A stretch of 64,000 bases of DNA from Macquaria australasica (GCA_005408345.1 SEMN01000322.1:62001-126000); one strand, 5' to 3'; shown: positions 47,101-59,158, counted from the stretch's first letter. Made by a program: numbers and translations. Notes: a model not told the origin generated them from the sequence alone.

Positions 47101-50100
47101 TATGTAATGTGATGATTGTTGGAGCTTTACAGTTTTGTGTTGGGTGTCTGACTCTGTGAGTGTGATTTTGTCATTTCAGTATGTGACCCCGTCCTCGGTG
47201 ATCATGGATCTATGGTGAGATTACTGGCAGTTTAATGCTCTATGTGCAGTTGTTTGTGTGTCTGCATCTCTGTGTGTGTGTGTTATTAGATTTTTAACAG
47301 GAATGTTTGTGCCTTTAACGTGTGTGGGAGGGTTTTAGTGTTCGTCCCTGTATGCGTTTTTATCTGTGTATATATTTTATATATTTCATATATATATATA
47401 TGTGTGTGTGTGTGCGCGTGCGTGTGTGTTTTTAGTGTGCTAGTGTTTTCAGGGGGGGTGTTACAAGGCTCATTTCTCAGTAACAGACGGATTATTGTGA
47501 TCTGACAGAACTACATATACACAGTCTCATTCTGCTGTGTGTGTATGTTGTGTATATATTGTGCAGACGTGCATTTTTGGGGATTAAGATCATATTCTCA
47601 TAACTTAAAACCATGAAAACAAAGATCAGAGAAAAGCTTTGAATAAACTGAGCCTGCTCATTCATGTGTGTGTAGTCCTTCCTTTAGAGCATTATCTGTG
47701 TATGTTCAATGGTGTTACGTGACTCTAACCTGTGTGTCTCGTTCCACAGTACGTTCCTCAGAATCTTTATCCGGTCTATAAGAACAAGGTGGTTCCTGTT
47801 GCTGACATTATTACTCCTAACCAGTTTGAGGCTGAGTGAGTACAAGTGTCTTTTTTCATATTTGCACATTTGTATTAATGTAACTCTTAAATCCAATAAA
47901 TCTGGGGTGCACCGGTAGCTCACCTGGTAGAGTGCGTACCATTAAGACTGAGTCACGGGTTCGACTCCAACCCAGGCCGTTTGCTGCTTGTCATCCTCCC
48001 TTTCTCTCTCTCCCACCTTTCCTGTCTCTCCCTACAACTGTCACTATTAAATAAAGGCAAAAATGCCCCTAAAAAATCATTAAAAAAGAATATAATAAAA
48101 TAAATCTAGCATGACATTTCTGTAATTGTAAAAGTGTATTGAGGCAGTGATTTTACGCTCAAAATAAACGTACTTACTTACGTAGTTTGAATTACCTACA
48201 CCTCTGAGCATTAGCGAACACCATCTTTATGTAATGCCACTCATGCTGTTATCTAATACCCTCACTTTGTGGTTCCAGAAATTTGGGAAAGAATTAATCT
48301 AAAATAGGCCTCAGCTCCCTTCTTATCTGTCATGTTTTACCCTTTTAAACCACGACTTACGTAGCTTGGTAGGTTTTCTTTTCACTACTGTGTGGGAATA
48401 TATCATACATAGTCTTGTTGAAACTATTTGTTCAAAGTTAAGATGCTATGTTTTTTGTAGCTGCACAGAAACATCAAATGGAAACATACCGGATGCATCA
48501 ATACACATTTTGTATTGCATGTGGTATTTTTGGAAACTTTTGGATCTTAAGTTCTGAGGATTTCAGCCATGCTCGAACCACGCTACCTACCTGGATTAGA
48601 AATGATGGCCCTACTGGTGAAAAGGTTGATTTCAGTGTCTGTGCTATCAATTCTTTAGATACGAGTATCTATTGTTTAGTTAATGATCCCCATGGAGAAA
48701 CAGGCAGATGTAAGAAGTTTCCCCCTTTTTTTTTTGTTGGCTGCTTTTTTTTTGTTGCTTGCGTCAACTAAATGGCTGCATTTATGAAAACCAGATTTAT
48801 TAAGCCACAGTTTAAGAGATGACTGTGTCTCCACTCAGTTATCTCCAGCTTCACTGTCAAGTTCCTCCACCTAGTGGTGTTTCCGTATGCCTGCAGAATC
48901 AGATTTAAGGGTGTTCTGTATTCTAAAGGCTCACTTGACTTTGTGGATTTTGCACTTTGTTGCAGTAACAAGTCTTCTTTTGGGGATTTTTTGTGTTTTT
49001 CTGTTTAATAACTTCATTTTCAGTGTTTCTGTTACAGTGCTATTGACATAATGATCATTTGTTCCCTTGTGTTTCAGATTATTGACAGGGAAAAACATCA
49101 GCACAGAGAAAGACGCTGTAGAGGTAATATATCACTTACTACTTCTTTCCTTTCTTGCATAATTTATTTAATTACAGAACAAGCTGTTATTGTGGTATTT
49201 TGACGTGTTTTTGACGTCTATTTTTCTTGCTTTATACTGCTGACTAAATACATGCCCCGATATCTCACTCACTGACTGTGTGTAGGTTATGGACCTTCTC
49301 CATGCTATGGGCCCAGACACAGTGGTCATCACCTCCTCTGATCTGCCCTCCAGACTGGGAGACCGCTTCCTCGTGTCGCTGGGCAGCCAGCGCCATGGTA
49401 GGTGACCTGTGAATTAGTGTGTGCATGTGCGTCTGTGTGTGTGTGTGTGTATTTATGAGACTAGCCAATCAAAATGAACCCTTCAACACGTTGTGTGTTT
49501 GCTGTGTTTGCTCAGTTCGTCCCGACGGCAGCAGGACGACAGAGAGAGTTCGAATAGAAGTTCCCAAAGTGGACGCCGTCTTTGTAGGAACTGGAGATTT
49601 GTTTGCTGCTATGCTGCTAGCGTGGACACACCACTACCCTAATGACCTAAAGGTACAAAAATACCAGTGTTAGGATTACACCGTGGCTTTCGGTGGGAGG
49701 GGATTAAAAAAACACAACCAACATACAAATAGCAACATGACAGGCCCATATAGCTCAGATATAGTATTTTATTAAGGTTCAGAGGTAAGCTTATTCCTGT
49801 CAGAACCATGGACAGCTTCAGGAGAGAGAGATAGCGACTCTTATACCAATATTACAAGGAAAAATAAAAAAGTTTCTACTCAGTGAGAGATTTAGGTCCG
49901 TTTGTAGTTTCATAACCAATTTGTCACTGCGTGGGGAAAATGGCTATCGAAGGGTGTTTCCTACATCCATCCTATTCTGAAATCTTGTTTTAGTAGCTGA
50001 CATCATTGAGAAACCTGCTTCATTAAGGTGTGTGATCATGGGAGAGAAGGTGCTGGCAGGAGGTGCACTTCTGTAGGAGCAAAACAACACGTGAAAGCTG

Positions 50101-50281
50101 TGCATGAACCGTGATAAACAATAAACACCCTGCATATCATGTTACACACATTATTGACAGCAGATAAAGTCAGCCACACATTTAAAATTACCGACGACTA
50201 GACATTAGATTTTGATTTGATTTGACGTATTTCTTCCATCATTCATTGCAGCATTAGAAATGCTAATGGTTATTTATCAGT

Positions 50282-50326
<45 letters not shown>

Positions 50327-51561
50327 CCCCAGTGACCTACAGACAAGGACACACATATATGTCGAGTCATAAAACATAATAATTACTTTATTTTCACTCT
50401 TCTCGCCCTCTTTCTCAGATGGCCTGTGAGAAGACTTTTTCAGTGATGCACCATGTTATCCAGAGGACCATTTCGTATGCTCACGGTAAGAAAAGTAGGG
50501 CTTGTTATCCAGTCCTGAAGCTTTGACTCTGTTCAAATCCATTTGTTTTTTTTATTCCAGAGAGAGAGAAAAACTCCAACAGGAGCTAAAATCAAATTTC
50601 TGTTGCAGTTCAATCTTGCATTTGATGCCAAATGTTTACATCATCAAAACAGTTTTGTAGGAGGTTATTGAAAAAAGAAATAACAAAATGGGGTTTGTGA
50701 TGGTTTTATTGATGGCAATACTGGTTAAATGCTTAAAACAGATAAGCTTCCATTTTATCCAATGTAACAATCCATGCAGATTTTGTGACACACGTGTAAC
50801 ATAACTTTTTCCCCCTCTGGTGCACTTAGTGAAGCATAATCTCCTGGGACAGCCATTCAAATCACACACATTTCCTGCTGTCTGTAAACTTACTGAATAT
50901 ATCTGAAATGATTGATCAAGGACCCCGGTTTCTCTACGAGCTTTTGTGGTTTATCTATCACTTTTACTTCCCCTTCCTGCCACGGTGGGCGGGGGATGAT
51001 TGCAATCACAGATGTTTTTCTTCACAAGTCATCCTGTGCCATCTACAGTAAAGGAAAGGACCAGCAGCAGCAGGTTTGACCTGCAGATGTAGATATGTTG
51101 ACGTTGCCACCTACCGACAAGGAAATGAATGGCTGCCCATTTCAACATGGACACCACATGCAGGCAATGCATGTTTTTGGTGACTGATTTTACATGCATG
51201 CAGCAGCCTGTAATAGGTTTATATCTGCAGGACTCAACTGCTGCTGTGGTCACTTTTATTGGCTGTTAGATTGCACAGATGATTATTGGCTCAGCCTCCT
51301 TTAGGGTGCTCATTGGCACGGTGTGTCCAAACTATTAATACATGAAAAAAAATAGCTTAATGTAGCTTTAAAATAAATGTTTATCTTTATTCGTGTCTGC
51401 ATTTCTATCTTCCCACCCCCCCACCTACCTACCCCTCTCTCTCAGAGTTAGCAGGTCCTGGTCGGAGGCCCAGTCCGCCCCAGCTGGAGCTGAGGATGGT
51501 TCAAAGTAAAGCTGACATAGAAGACCCTGCTATAGTTACGGAGGCCACAGTCATATCCTAA
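32160..51561 (+). CDS. pdxk: Pyridoxal kinase
   Basis: Cytosolic ribokinase-family enzyme that phosphorylates pyridoxal, pyridoxine and pyridoxamine with ATP to give pyridoxal 5'-phosphate and its relatives. Eleven exons: 32160-32240, 38618-38672, 45120-45224, 45813-45896, 47180-47214, 47750-47835, 49078-49123, 49286-49397, 49516-49652, 50419-50485, 51446-51561. Together they give 307 aa in one frame (human about 312). Seen motifs: the N-terminus MECRVLSIQSHVVRGYVGNK, the substrate part VLGFEVDSINSVQFSNHTGY, VLTGYTRD, VCDPVLGD, DIITPNQFEAELLTG, VVITSSDLPS, and the catalytic GTGDLFAAMLLAW with the general-base Asp. The C-terminus (LELRMVQSKADIEDPAIV) matches the vertebrate enzyme. After VCDPVLGD the fish protein reads HGSM where human has KWDGEGSM, four residues shorter in a loop. 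All catalytic motifs are intact. Whether it is the a or b paralogue of teleosts is not decidable. Confidence 0.97.
35112..35394. mobile_element. Possible MITE, CAGGGTGCCTG ends
   Basis: The left end CAGGGTGCCTGCAAGT and the right end CAGGCACCATG share an inverted GGTGCCTG core. The interior has TCAAGACCTTAAATAGTC and no coding capacity. No target duplication was found. Confidence 0.4.
35690..35800. promoter_or_regulatory. Candidate regulatory cluster in pdxk intron 1
   Basis: An inverted CCAAT box (GATTGGCTG, 35757-35765) lies about 20 bp from a perfect CRE palindrome TGACGTCA (35784-35791), within locally G/C-richer DNA. The same CRE occurs in the main promoter at 31714. It could be an alternative promoter or enhancer. 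No downstream exon is visible to support a promoter. Confidence 0.35.
37344..37424 (+). repeat. 59-bp tRNA fragment flanked by 11-bp target duplications
   Basis: The insert 37355-37413 starts GGGGCGTCTCCGTGGTTTAG and contains an exact A-box match (TGGTTTAGGGG to TRGYNNARNNG). It stops at GCGGTT, inside what would be the B-box or T-arm. Perfect CAGCCTTAAAG copies flank it (37344-37354 and 37414-37424). There is no poly-A tail. It is a retroposed 3'-truncated tRNA or SINE head. Confidence 0.75.
38183..38500 (-). repeat. Dispersed repeat with GCTTTATTGGCC end, copy 2
   Basis: Same family and orientation as 5521-5760. It starts CAGAATCAGCTTTATTGGCC and runs on through TTTGACTCCGG, GTTGCTCTCAATGTTACACA and AGGAAGATAGAAATAGACA. 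It ends about 120 bp before pdxk exon 2. Confidence 0.7.
43885..44830 (-). repeat. Nested repeats: 'AGTAAAAGTA' copy split by another element
   Basis: Reverse 'AGTAAAAGTA' sequence runs from 43885 to about 43979 (ATTCAAAATCTTACTTAA) and resumes at about 44610 (GTAAAACTATATAAATA) through GATGCATTAATGTGTAAG to about 44830. Between lies a second element starting AAGTTGCCCTGTGGAGTTTT, which is itself interrupted by the MITE at 44134-44427. Confidence 0.65.
44134..44427. mobile_element. MITE, CAGGGTTCGTAC ends
   Basis: The left end CAGGGTTCGTACA and the right end TGTACGAACCCTG are perfect inverted copies. The flanks TAGCTT and TGGCTT differ by one base, a likely old target duplication. The interior shares TTGAAAGTTTGGAAAA-like words with the relative at 5846-6332. 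Confidence 0.8.
46687..46729 (+). repeat. (CT)n microsatellite in pdxk intron
   Basis: A pyrimidine run of CT with CGCT interruptions, inside the intron before exon 47180. Confidence 0.9.
47895..48107 (+). repeat. tRNA-derived SINE with 9-bp target duplication
   Basis: The SINE body is 47904-48098. The tRNA-like head has TAGCTCACCTGGTAGAGTG and an exact B-box GGTTCGACTCC. A CTTTCTCTCTCTCCC body and an A-rich tail follow. Flanks AATAAATCT at 47895-47903 and 48099-48107 are identical. It lies in a pdxk intron, 60 bp after exon 47750-47835. Confidence 0.92.
50283..50324 (+). repeat. (CA)n microsatellite
   Basis: About 20 pure CA units about 95 bp before pdxk exon 50419-50485. Confidence 0.95.
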
Positions 51562-54114
51562 CATTACCGACCCATAAGACTCGTACTAACCTTGACCTCT
51601 TCACCCATAGATCTCTCAAATCCAGTATCTCGGTAAATCTCTCATGACTGTAAACCTTGACTGTCATTTCCAAACTTCAACAACTCATCATTCAGACTCC
51701 TTTAACCCCTTAGTATTGTAACCCCTTTAGTACGTTCACCCTAAGCCCTTGACCCGTTTAAGTCCTCAGTGTCCTAACCCCTTAGACCGAACCCTTAACC
51801 TGTAACTCCTACACCCTTTACCCCTGTTTTGGAAATAGAGCCATGGGTAGACAGAAAGTTTGATCAGGTTGGACCGAACAGGTTGCACAGCTGCTTTTTA
51901 GAAAGCTGTAAGGTTTAAGTGTTGTTTCTCACTCCGAGATTGCTTCGATACAACTTAATTCCACAAGCATAACACATAACATGCCATATATAAAGGTTAA
52001 AAAATAAATAAATAAGACAAATTATGAGGGTGATGAGGTTTATTGGAAACCCCTGAAGAAATAAAGAAGTTGTTTTGGAGCTGTTAAAGTCAAATTTGGG
52101 CAAAGGTGATGTCATATTCGTTATAGCAAACGTGGAGTAGGTTTTTGTCCTTGGAGTAACACTGAGACTCTTCAAATTCTAGTTTGTACACTGTGGTGTT
52201 CTTTAACTTGTAGGTTGGGAGTGAATACAGCAGCTGTGAGCAGGGAGCAAAAAATAAATACAGTATTTTTTCCCTCACTGTGAATTCACATTTGAAAATA
52301 TCTATTAGAACATACCATAATAATACTTATCACAAAACAGGAAAACCTCCTTGATAACTTAAAGAGTAACTTAACACCAGGCTGAGAAGCAGTTTTTTTG
52401 CTGCCCTCTCTGATGGAAAGTTTCTCTGGTCTGTAACCACACCCAGCAGTGATGTCACCGTGTACTGACGCACGCTGGAGTACACATCTACATCACTGCA
52501 GTGAGGTGAGATATTAAACCACTGGAGGTCAGCAAAAACAAGATTTGTTAAGTTGCTCAATACAACTAACAATACTATACATTTGGTTGTGTCATGGCTT
52601 TGTTTATGAAGATTTTAAGACACCAGAGCCACAAAATCTCAGTTCTAATGTAACAGGAACGATTTGTTATATTTACCCAAAAATGTATTCCAGCTGCTGA
52701 ATTATCTCCAAAACTCTACCTCTAAATTATTAAATATAAACTACTTTATTGCTTTATTACTGCCACTCCTCTCACCTCACGTACTCTGTTTATTTCTGAC
52801 AGAGTTGCACTCTAGTGGCTGTCCTCCACGCCGGTTGCCAAGTAGCAGGATTGCAGCACTGCCATTGGTGGTACTGTAAGACTATAATGATGAAACACTG
52901 TTTATCTATGGCTCTGCCCACCACTATTTCGACCCCTTCCCCGTCTTACAGCAGTGATGTAATGGTGACAAAGTCTAACCCCTGAGACCCCTTGAAAATA
53001 TAACAAAGGAAAAAAAAAACGCACAATGTATAGTTGATGTATAGATGTTGTACTATAACTGTATTGGACCATCTGTATGATATCTTCTATCTGATCTGTC
53101 TATTGGACCATTGTGTTGATGCTACTGTACTATAGACCACACGCACTACAATATCACCCAAACCAGAGACGTCTGTGCTGGTTCTGGCACCGCTGGAGGC
53201 TCCAGCGGCTCCAGTCGTTGTCACGTGTTAGTAATAGGTAACTGTCTAATAGTCATAGTATATAGCTGAACCTCTTTCATCTCAACACAACATAAAGGAA
53301 AAAGGGGCAACCTGAGCTGTCTGAGCCTTGTGCTAGACCAATCAGAAAATTGGCTACCTCGGTGCCAGAACCAGCCCACATCATGCCGGACGGTTCCCGG
53401 TCCAGCTCTGGCCCAGAACCCTATATCTGAGAGTTGTGCCACTGAATTTACTGGAGGCCTCGATAAGTTGTAAAAGGAGACCGTCCTCATCACAGCAGGA
53501 GACCCCCACCCACGTCCAGTAGCAGCTCTGTAAGCGTTTATTGTACAAAATGTCTTTTTGGTTCACTTCACACTCCACTGTGGTCACAACAACAGAAATT
53601 ATAAATTAAATATAAAATTAGAGATCTGCAGTACTGTCTGGGTAAACTGTTTGAAATGACTGTTACCCTATTAGCATAGCATAGAATATCTGTGATCTAA
53701 CCTGTTTTATTATCACTTCATCTGTCAAATTATCGTTTTGTCTATAAAATGACATAAATTTGAGAAAAATGTTAATCCACGTCAAAACCCGAAGATATTC
53801 AATTCATAGTGATATAAATCGATACAGAGATATAAAGCTGGAACCAATAAATGTTTGACATTGATGATGATTTAAACGATTAATCGGTTATCAAAATTTC
53901 AAAGTGTAGATATCAATACTCTATGAGTAAACTGGTAACTGCTTGGAATGACTGTTGTTACCTGTTACAGCACAGGTGATTTGTGATCTAGTCTACCCCA
54001 GAAAACCTTTTCACTATGACTAAGATTTGATTTCAGAAAATCAAACCTTACACACAGCACTCGGTTTGCTGGCTCACCCAGAAACTAACTCGCTACTAAA
54101 CAAGCTAACTTAAC

Positions 54115-54304
54115 TCTTCTAAATGGCCACCAGGGCGTTGGGTTCATCTGCCAGGCATTACAGTATTCTGCTTTTCCACAGTGGAGTGTGACAGGAAAGA
54201 GGTGAGGAGAACATGACATGCGACAGTGGTCATGAGCCGGTTTCAAACCAATGATGTCGCGAGAACTTGGCATGTGCCTTAGCCCGCCGAGCTACCAGGG
54301 CGCC
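54115..54304 (-). repeat. tRNA-derived SINE relic
   Basis: On the minus strand the head reads GGCGCCCTGGTAGCTCGGCG, followed by a B-box-like GGTTTGAAACC and a GACATG-containing body. It resembles the SINE at 27820-27976. Diverged, with no clear target duplication. Confidence 0.65.
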
Positions 54305-54790
54305 ACAGGAGATGAGATTTTAATGAGATTTTACTATTTTTAAGTTACAATCAGAATATTTTTTTTTTCCTTGTTGCTTCCTGTTTTGAATGTTCAGTAA
54401 TCGTTTAACAACAGGAAACAGCTCAAATTTCTTGCTTGGCAACAACATACAGTTTTGGAAAGTGTAAACCAAATCGGAGGCTTGAAAAAAAAAAAGAAAA
54501 AGAAAAATCCAGATGCCGTCAGTGTCTCACCTGAGCTGGATGTAAGGTTCTGGGCAGGCAAGTGTAATTCTGTACTGCTGTTGTTTCTCTATGGACTGTA
54601 CTGTGATACTGCCTTAGGAACCTAACATTATAACACCACAATACTGCTCACGTAGGGAGAGGTGGAGAGGGAGGAGGAGGGGGAAGGAAGGAAACATGAG
54701 ATGTCTTAAATGCAGGTACTTTTGACTGCAGGAAAAAATGAGATTGCATATGCGTAGATTTTCTGTTTGAATCTATAAAATGTTTTTTTT

Positions 54791-55120
54791 AGGGCTGCAA
54801 GTAATGATTTTTTTCATTATTGATTAATGTGATTTGATTATTTTTTCAGATAACCAATTAATCTTTGGTTTATAAAATGACAGAAAATTGTGAAAAATGC
54901 CAAAAAAAATCACAATTTTATTCAAATTGCTTTTCAACTATTTTAAAAACCCAAAGAAAGTCAATTTGCAATGATATCAAACAGAAAAGCAGCAAATCTT
55001 CACTTTTGAGAAGCTGGAACCAGCGAATTTTAAGCAATTTTGCTTGATAAATGATTTAAATAATTAATCAAAATTATTGTCAATTTCCCATCAAACGACT
55101 AATTGATTTATCATTTGAGC
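54791..55120 (+). repeat. Dispersed 'ATTAATCG' repeat
   Basis: AGGGCTGCAAGTAATGATT begins a segment running through GATAACCAATTAATC, TTGAGAAGCTGGAACCAGCG and CGACTAATTGATTTATC. The same family appears at about 12603-12890 and 53700-53900, and as a minus fragment at about 62275-62345. Confidence 0.65.
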
Positions 55121-55721
55121 ACAAAAACTTTCCCCTCTGTTTTCTGCATCTTGACTATAGACTAGAGACTCGGATGTAATCTGAAAACACCTCTCGGTGG
55201 GGGAAAAAATGCAGTCTCATTTTTAAAAATTGCAATAGTTCATATTGATTTTTGTATCAAGTAATACAGTTGTATTGTGCCACTGTAGCACTGATTGTCA
55301 TATCAATAACAGGCTGCTCTGTCTGTGCGCTTGGCCAACCAGCTTTAAGCTCAGTGATGATCAACGTGCACTATCCAATCCTCTGCTTCCTGCTAACAAA
55401 CCAGTCAGCCGTATTATTGGGCCAAAATGTGTCTATCTGTTGTGTCCGTGCGTGTCGTGTGTGAGAGAATGTATGTACACGTGTATATAAATGTCCTTTA
55501 TGGTCACAGGGTTTTGTGTGTATGTGTGCACATGTGAAATGAGAGTGGAAATCCCTGAAAAGTAAAACTAACAAAGAGGAGCAGGGTAACTAAATAAATA
55601 AAAAGAAGACAGGAGTGTACATGGGGAGGGGAGGGAGAGGTATGTTCAAGAGGACAATCATTCTGTGATGTTACGCAGTGTTAGACGACTCCCTTTCCCC
55701 CCATCTGCTAAACAAATAGAG

Positions 55722-56182
55722 CAGTGATACTCAACTTACGGGTGGCCCGCCGACCGTTTTCTAATTAACAGTGAAAATTAATTGTTTCACACTGGGATTT
55801 TTTTGTTTATACCAATTAGTAAATGTTCAATTTACTGTCTGCCTGGCAGATATTCCTGCCTGCGCGAGGCTGCTGCGACTGGATTTGCCTCTTGGCAAAG
55901 ATGAGTGAGGACAGCAAACGAAAGGTTGACAATTAAAACAGGCAATTCAATGAAAACTGGACATATTAATTTGCCTTTGTTTTGCCGCCTCACACCAAAC
56001 CTCTGTTTAATTTGCCAAATGTCAATTGCTGTATGCAAGGTTGTGAATATCAGGCGCCATCACGAGTCAAAACATGCTTCAGTGCAGCGTTACCGTCTGG
56101 TAGCACTGCAAGATATCTGATCAATATTATTAATGTTTGGTTATTAAGTGGCCCCCGGGCAAAGCAAGTTGAGTATCCCTGA
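55722..56182 (+). mobile_element. Internally deleted hAT element with BED zinc-finger relic
   Basis: The ends CAGTGATACTCAACTT and AAGTTGAGTATCCCTG are inverted. AAATAGAG on both sides (55714-55721 and 56183-56190) is an 8-bp target duplication, usual for hAT. The inside still shows the start of a BED-finger transposase in broken frames: MSEDSKRKVDN from 55901, then FNENWT, then CLICQMSIAVCKV and RRHHESKHA with the C..C...H....H zinc ligands up to about 56072. The catalytic part is missing. Confidence 0.85.
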
Positions 56183-57769
56183 AAATAGAGGATTGTTTTT
56201 GTTCTGAACTTGTTAAAAGAGGGATTAAATCTTATGTTTCCTTGATGCCTCACATCCCCTCTTCCTCCCCCTCCACCTCCACCCATCCACATGCAAATAT
56301 ATCTGTCCTTTGAATCTGTCCACCTGCCTCCCTGTAGTGCCAGTTATCGTGTCTGTATCGCTAGTTTTTAAACCTTAGCCTCGCTGTGTTTGTGTGTTAG
56401 ATGGTTATACTGTAACCCCCCAATCTCTCTGCTAGTTAGTCACTACTGTGCCCTCTTTCCCCGCCTCTGTTCCCACGCTGGTCTCACACCGCCTCTATCT
56501 CCGTCTTTTGTGACAACTAAACTTTCCTGTGCTCTTGTTTTAAAAAAATAAATGAATGAAGCTCAAAACGTCACCCACCCTGCTCACCCTGCTTTCAGTA
56601 ACTCTTCCTCCATTCTCACTGCTGCTGTTGGCTTGTTGGGATGTTAGTTTTCAGTGAGATTGGCAGTTCCAGTAACCCTATAACATCAAATTGAATTCGG
56701 TGTTAATATAAAGAATATTTCTACACTTTATGGCTAGTGTGATTTTGGCTAAATTGTGTGATTAATGCTACAAATTCAAACAATACGCAAAAAATATCCA
56801 GAGCTCTCCAACTTCCCAAACCACAGAGTAAACTTAGAACAGCAGCCAAGTGGCAAAGTAGTGATTCACTCAAGTTTTATTTAAGATTAACTGGAGACTG
56901 GATGTTCAAACTAACCGAGCGTGACTCTCAGTGTTTCACTCACACTGGAGAACGACTTGTACAGGCAGCAGTGAAAACCCTCCTGTGTGATCAGGCCCTT
57001 CGTCATCTCTGTTTGTTTGTCTGGTTACAAGTGACCCAGCCCTCCCATGTGGCTTTGCTTGATGCTCACCACTGTCCATGCTTCCCCCTACTCACATTCC
57101 CCCCCCCCCCCCATCCCAAGTCTGTTTGGTTCCAAAATGGCTGCCACTAAAAACTGCAATGGCCCACCTGCCTGTGTCTGACCGTGGTCCCCTCCTCCCC
57201 TCCTCTCCTCCTGATCGACAGTTTCATCTCTGCCATCTTGTTTTTCTGTTCTTGGTGGCCAAAACAAAACGAGGAAATGTAATAATCATTGTTTGGTAAC
57301 TGTTTTTAGTGCTATGTTTTTGGAGCGTTACGAGTATTTTCTAACATGTTACAATAAAAGATTGTAGTGTACAAATTCACATTTATAAAATATATATATA
57401 TATAGATATATATGAGAAATGTATGTTCTAATGCAATAAAGAGATTAAGAATTATGAAAATTTGATTCTGATTATTTATATATTATTTTACTTACACTGG
57501 TTTCTTGTAGCCCTTTGTTTGATGTGTTGTGCTACTTTTTCTAAGGTTAGCTTCTGAAGAGGGAAACAACTGTAAATGTACTTTTTTGTCCGTACAAGAA
57601 CATGCAAACATTTAGTTTTCCATAGCCAAACTTTTCACTAGTTAAGGTGGAGCTAACCTTTAACTATTTTGTGTTGGACTGCAGCTAATTATTATTTTCA
57701 TTATGGATTAATTTCATAATGTGTGTGTGTATATATATAAATATAAATATATATATATAAATAAAATTA

Positions 57770-58993
57770 TATACCCCAATCAGCCATAACATTATAACCA
57801 CCTGCCTAATATTGTGTAGGTCCCCCTTTTGCCACCAAAACAGCCCTGACCCGTCGAGGCCTGGACTCCACTAGACCTCTGAAGGTGTGCTGTGGTATCT
57901 GGCACCAAGATGTTAGCAGCAGATTCTTTAAGTCCTGTAAGTTGCGAGGTGGGGCCTCCATGGATCGGACTTGTTTGTCCAGCACATCCCACAGATGCTC
58001 GACTGGACTGAGATCTGGGGAATTTGGAGGCCAAGTCAACACCTTGAACTCGTCGTGTTCCTCAAACCAGTCCTGAACCATTGCTGCAGTGTGGCAGGAC
58101 GCATTATCCTGCTGAAAGAGACCACTACCATAAAGGAATACCGTTTCCATGAAGGGGTGTACTTGGTCTGCAGCAATGTTTAGGTAGGTGGTACGTGTCA
58201 AAGTAACATCCACATGAATGGCAGAACCCAAGGTTTCCCAGCAGAACATTGCCCAAAGCATCACACTGCCTCCGCCGGCTTGCCTTCTTCCCATAGTGCA
58301 TCCTGGTGCCATGTGTTCCCCAGGTAAGAGACGCACACGCACCCGGCCATCCACATGATGTAAAAGAAAACGTGATTCATCAGACCAGGCCACCTTCTTC
58401 CGTTGCTCCGTGGTCCAGTTCTGATGCTCACGTGCCCATTGTAGGAGCTTTCGGCAGTGGACGGGTCAGCATGGGCACCCTGACCGGTCTGCAGCTACGC
58501 AGCCCCATACGCAACAAACTGCGATGCACTGTGTGTTCTGACACCTTTCTATCAGAACCAGCATTTACTTTTTCAGCAATTTGAGCTACAGTAGCTCTTC
58601 TGTTGGATCGGACCACACGGGCCAGCCTTCGCTCCCCACGCGCATCAGTGAGCCTTGGCCGCCCATGACCCCGTCGCCGGTTCACCGGTTTTCCTTCCTT
58701 GGACCACTTTTGGTAGGTACTGACCGCTGCAGACCGGGAACACCCCACAAGAGCTGCAGTTTTGGAGATGCTCTGACCCAATCATCTAGCCATCTCAGTT
58801 TGGTCCTTGTCAGAGTCGCTCACATCCTTACGCTTGCCCATTTTTCCTGCTTCCAACACATCAACTTTGAGGGCAAAATGTTCACTTGCTGCCTAATATA
58901 TCCCCCCCACTGACAGGTGCCATTGTAACGAGATAATCAATGTTCTTCACTTCACCTGTCAGTGGTCATAATGTTGTGGCTGATCGGTGTATA
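57770..58993 (-). mobile_element. Tc1-like element, full-length defective copy 3
   Basis: 1,224 bp, the same length as copy 2, in opposite orientation. Ends TATACCCCAATCAGCC and GGCTGATCGGTGTATA are inverted and bounded by TA in an AT-rich target. It lies just beyond the last pdxk poly(A) signal. Confidence 0.95.
57806..58841 (-). pseudogene. Broken Tc1-like transposase (copy 3)
   Basis: Same DD34E-type protein as copy 2. The three catalytic settings WSDESRF, QQDNASCH and PPDLSPVEHLWD are intact here. It still has the in-frame TGA near the start that copy 2 also has, and a 2-nt loss near 58467 that shifts the frame just after VRVPMLT. It is therefore dead, but it keeps the catalytic Asp lost in copy 2. 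Confidence 0.93.
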
Positions 58994-59002
58994 GAATAGG
59001 TT

Positions 59003-59158
59003 ATCAGTCACAGGGGACTGTACATTTTCCTGATTATACATACATACTTTTACTTAAATAACATTTTCAATGCAGGGCTTTTACTTGTAGAGAGCTTTTT
59101 TTACAGTGTGGTATTAGTAATTTTCCTCAAGGATATGAATATCTCCTCCTCCACTGGT
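59003..59158 (+). repeat. 3' part of an 'AGTAAAAGTA' repeat
   Basis: CAGTCACAGGGGACTGTACA to TCTCCTCCTCCACTG closely follows the segment at 13004-13172. Confidence 0.75.

Larger units (their letters stand above)
51562..57445 (+). other. pdxk: Probable long pdxk 3'UTR with embedded repeats
   Basis: No credible ORF follows the pdxk stop. AATAAA signals lie at 57353-57358 and 57435-57440, with weaker AATAAA words in repeat-derived sequence before them, so the true end is uncertain; the mammalian gene also has a multi-kb 3'UTR. Embedded are a degenerate CCTTAAC-type stretch (51700-51830), a SINE relic (about 54115-54304), a dispersed repeat (54791-55120) and a hAT relic (55722-56182). Confidence 0.5.

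Noticed and set aside
47904..47985. A functional tRNA gene
   Set aside because: A- and B-boxes are present, but the sequence continues into a SINE body and A-rich tail with 9-bp target duplications.
48448..48771. 107-aa ORF in a pdxk intron
   Set aside because: No similarity recognised, no repeated or domain-like pattern, no start context, ends in a poly-F run from a T-rich tract.
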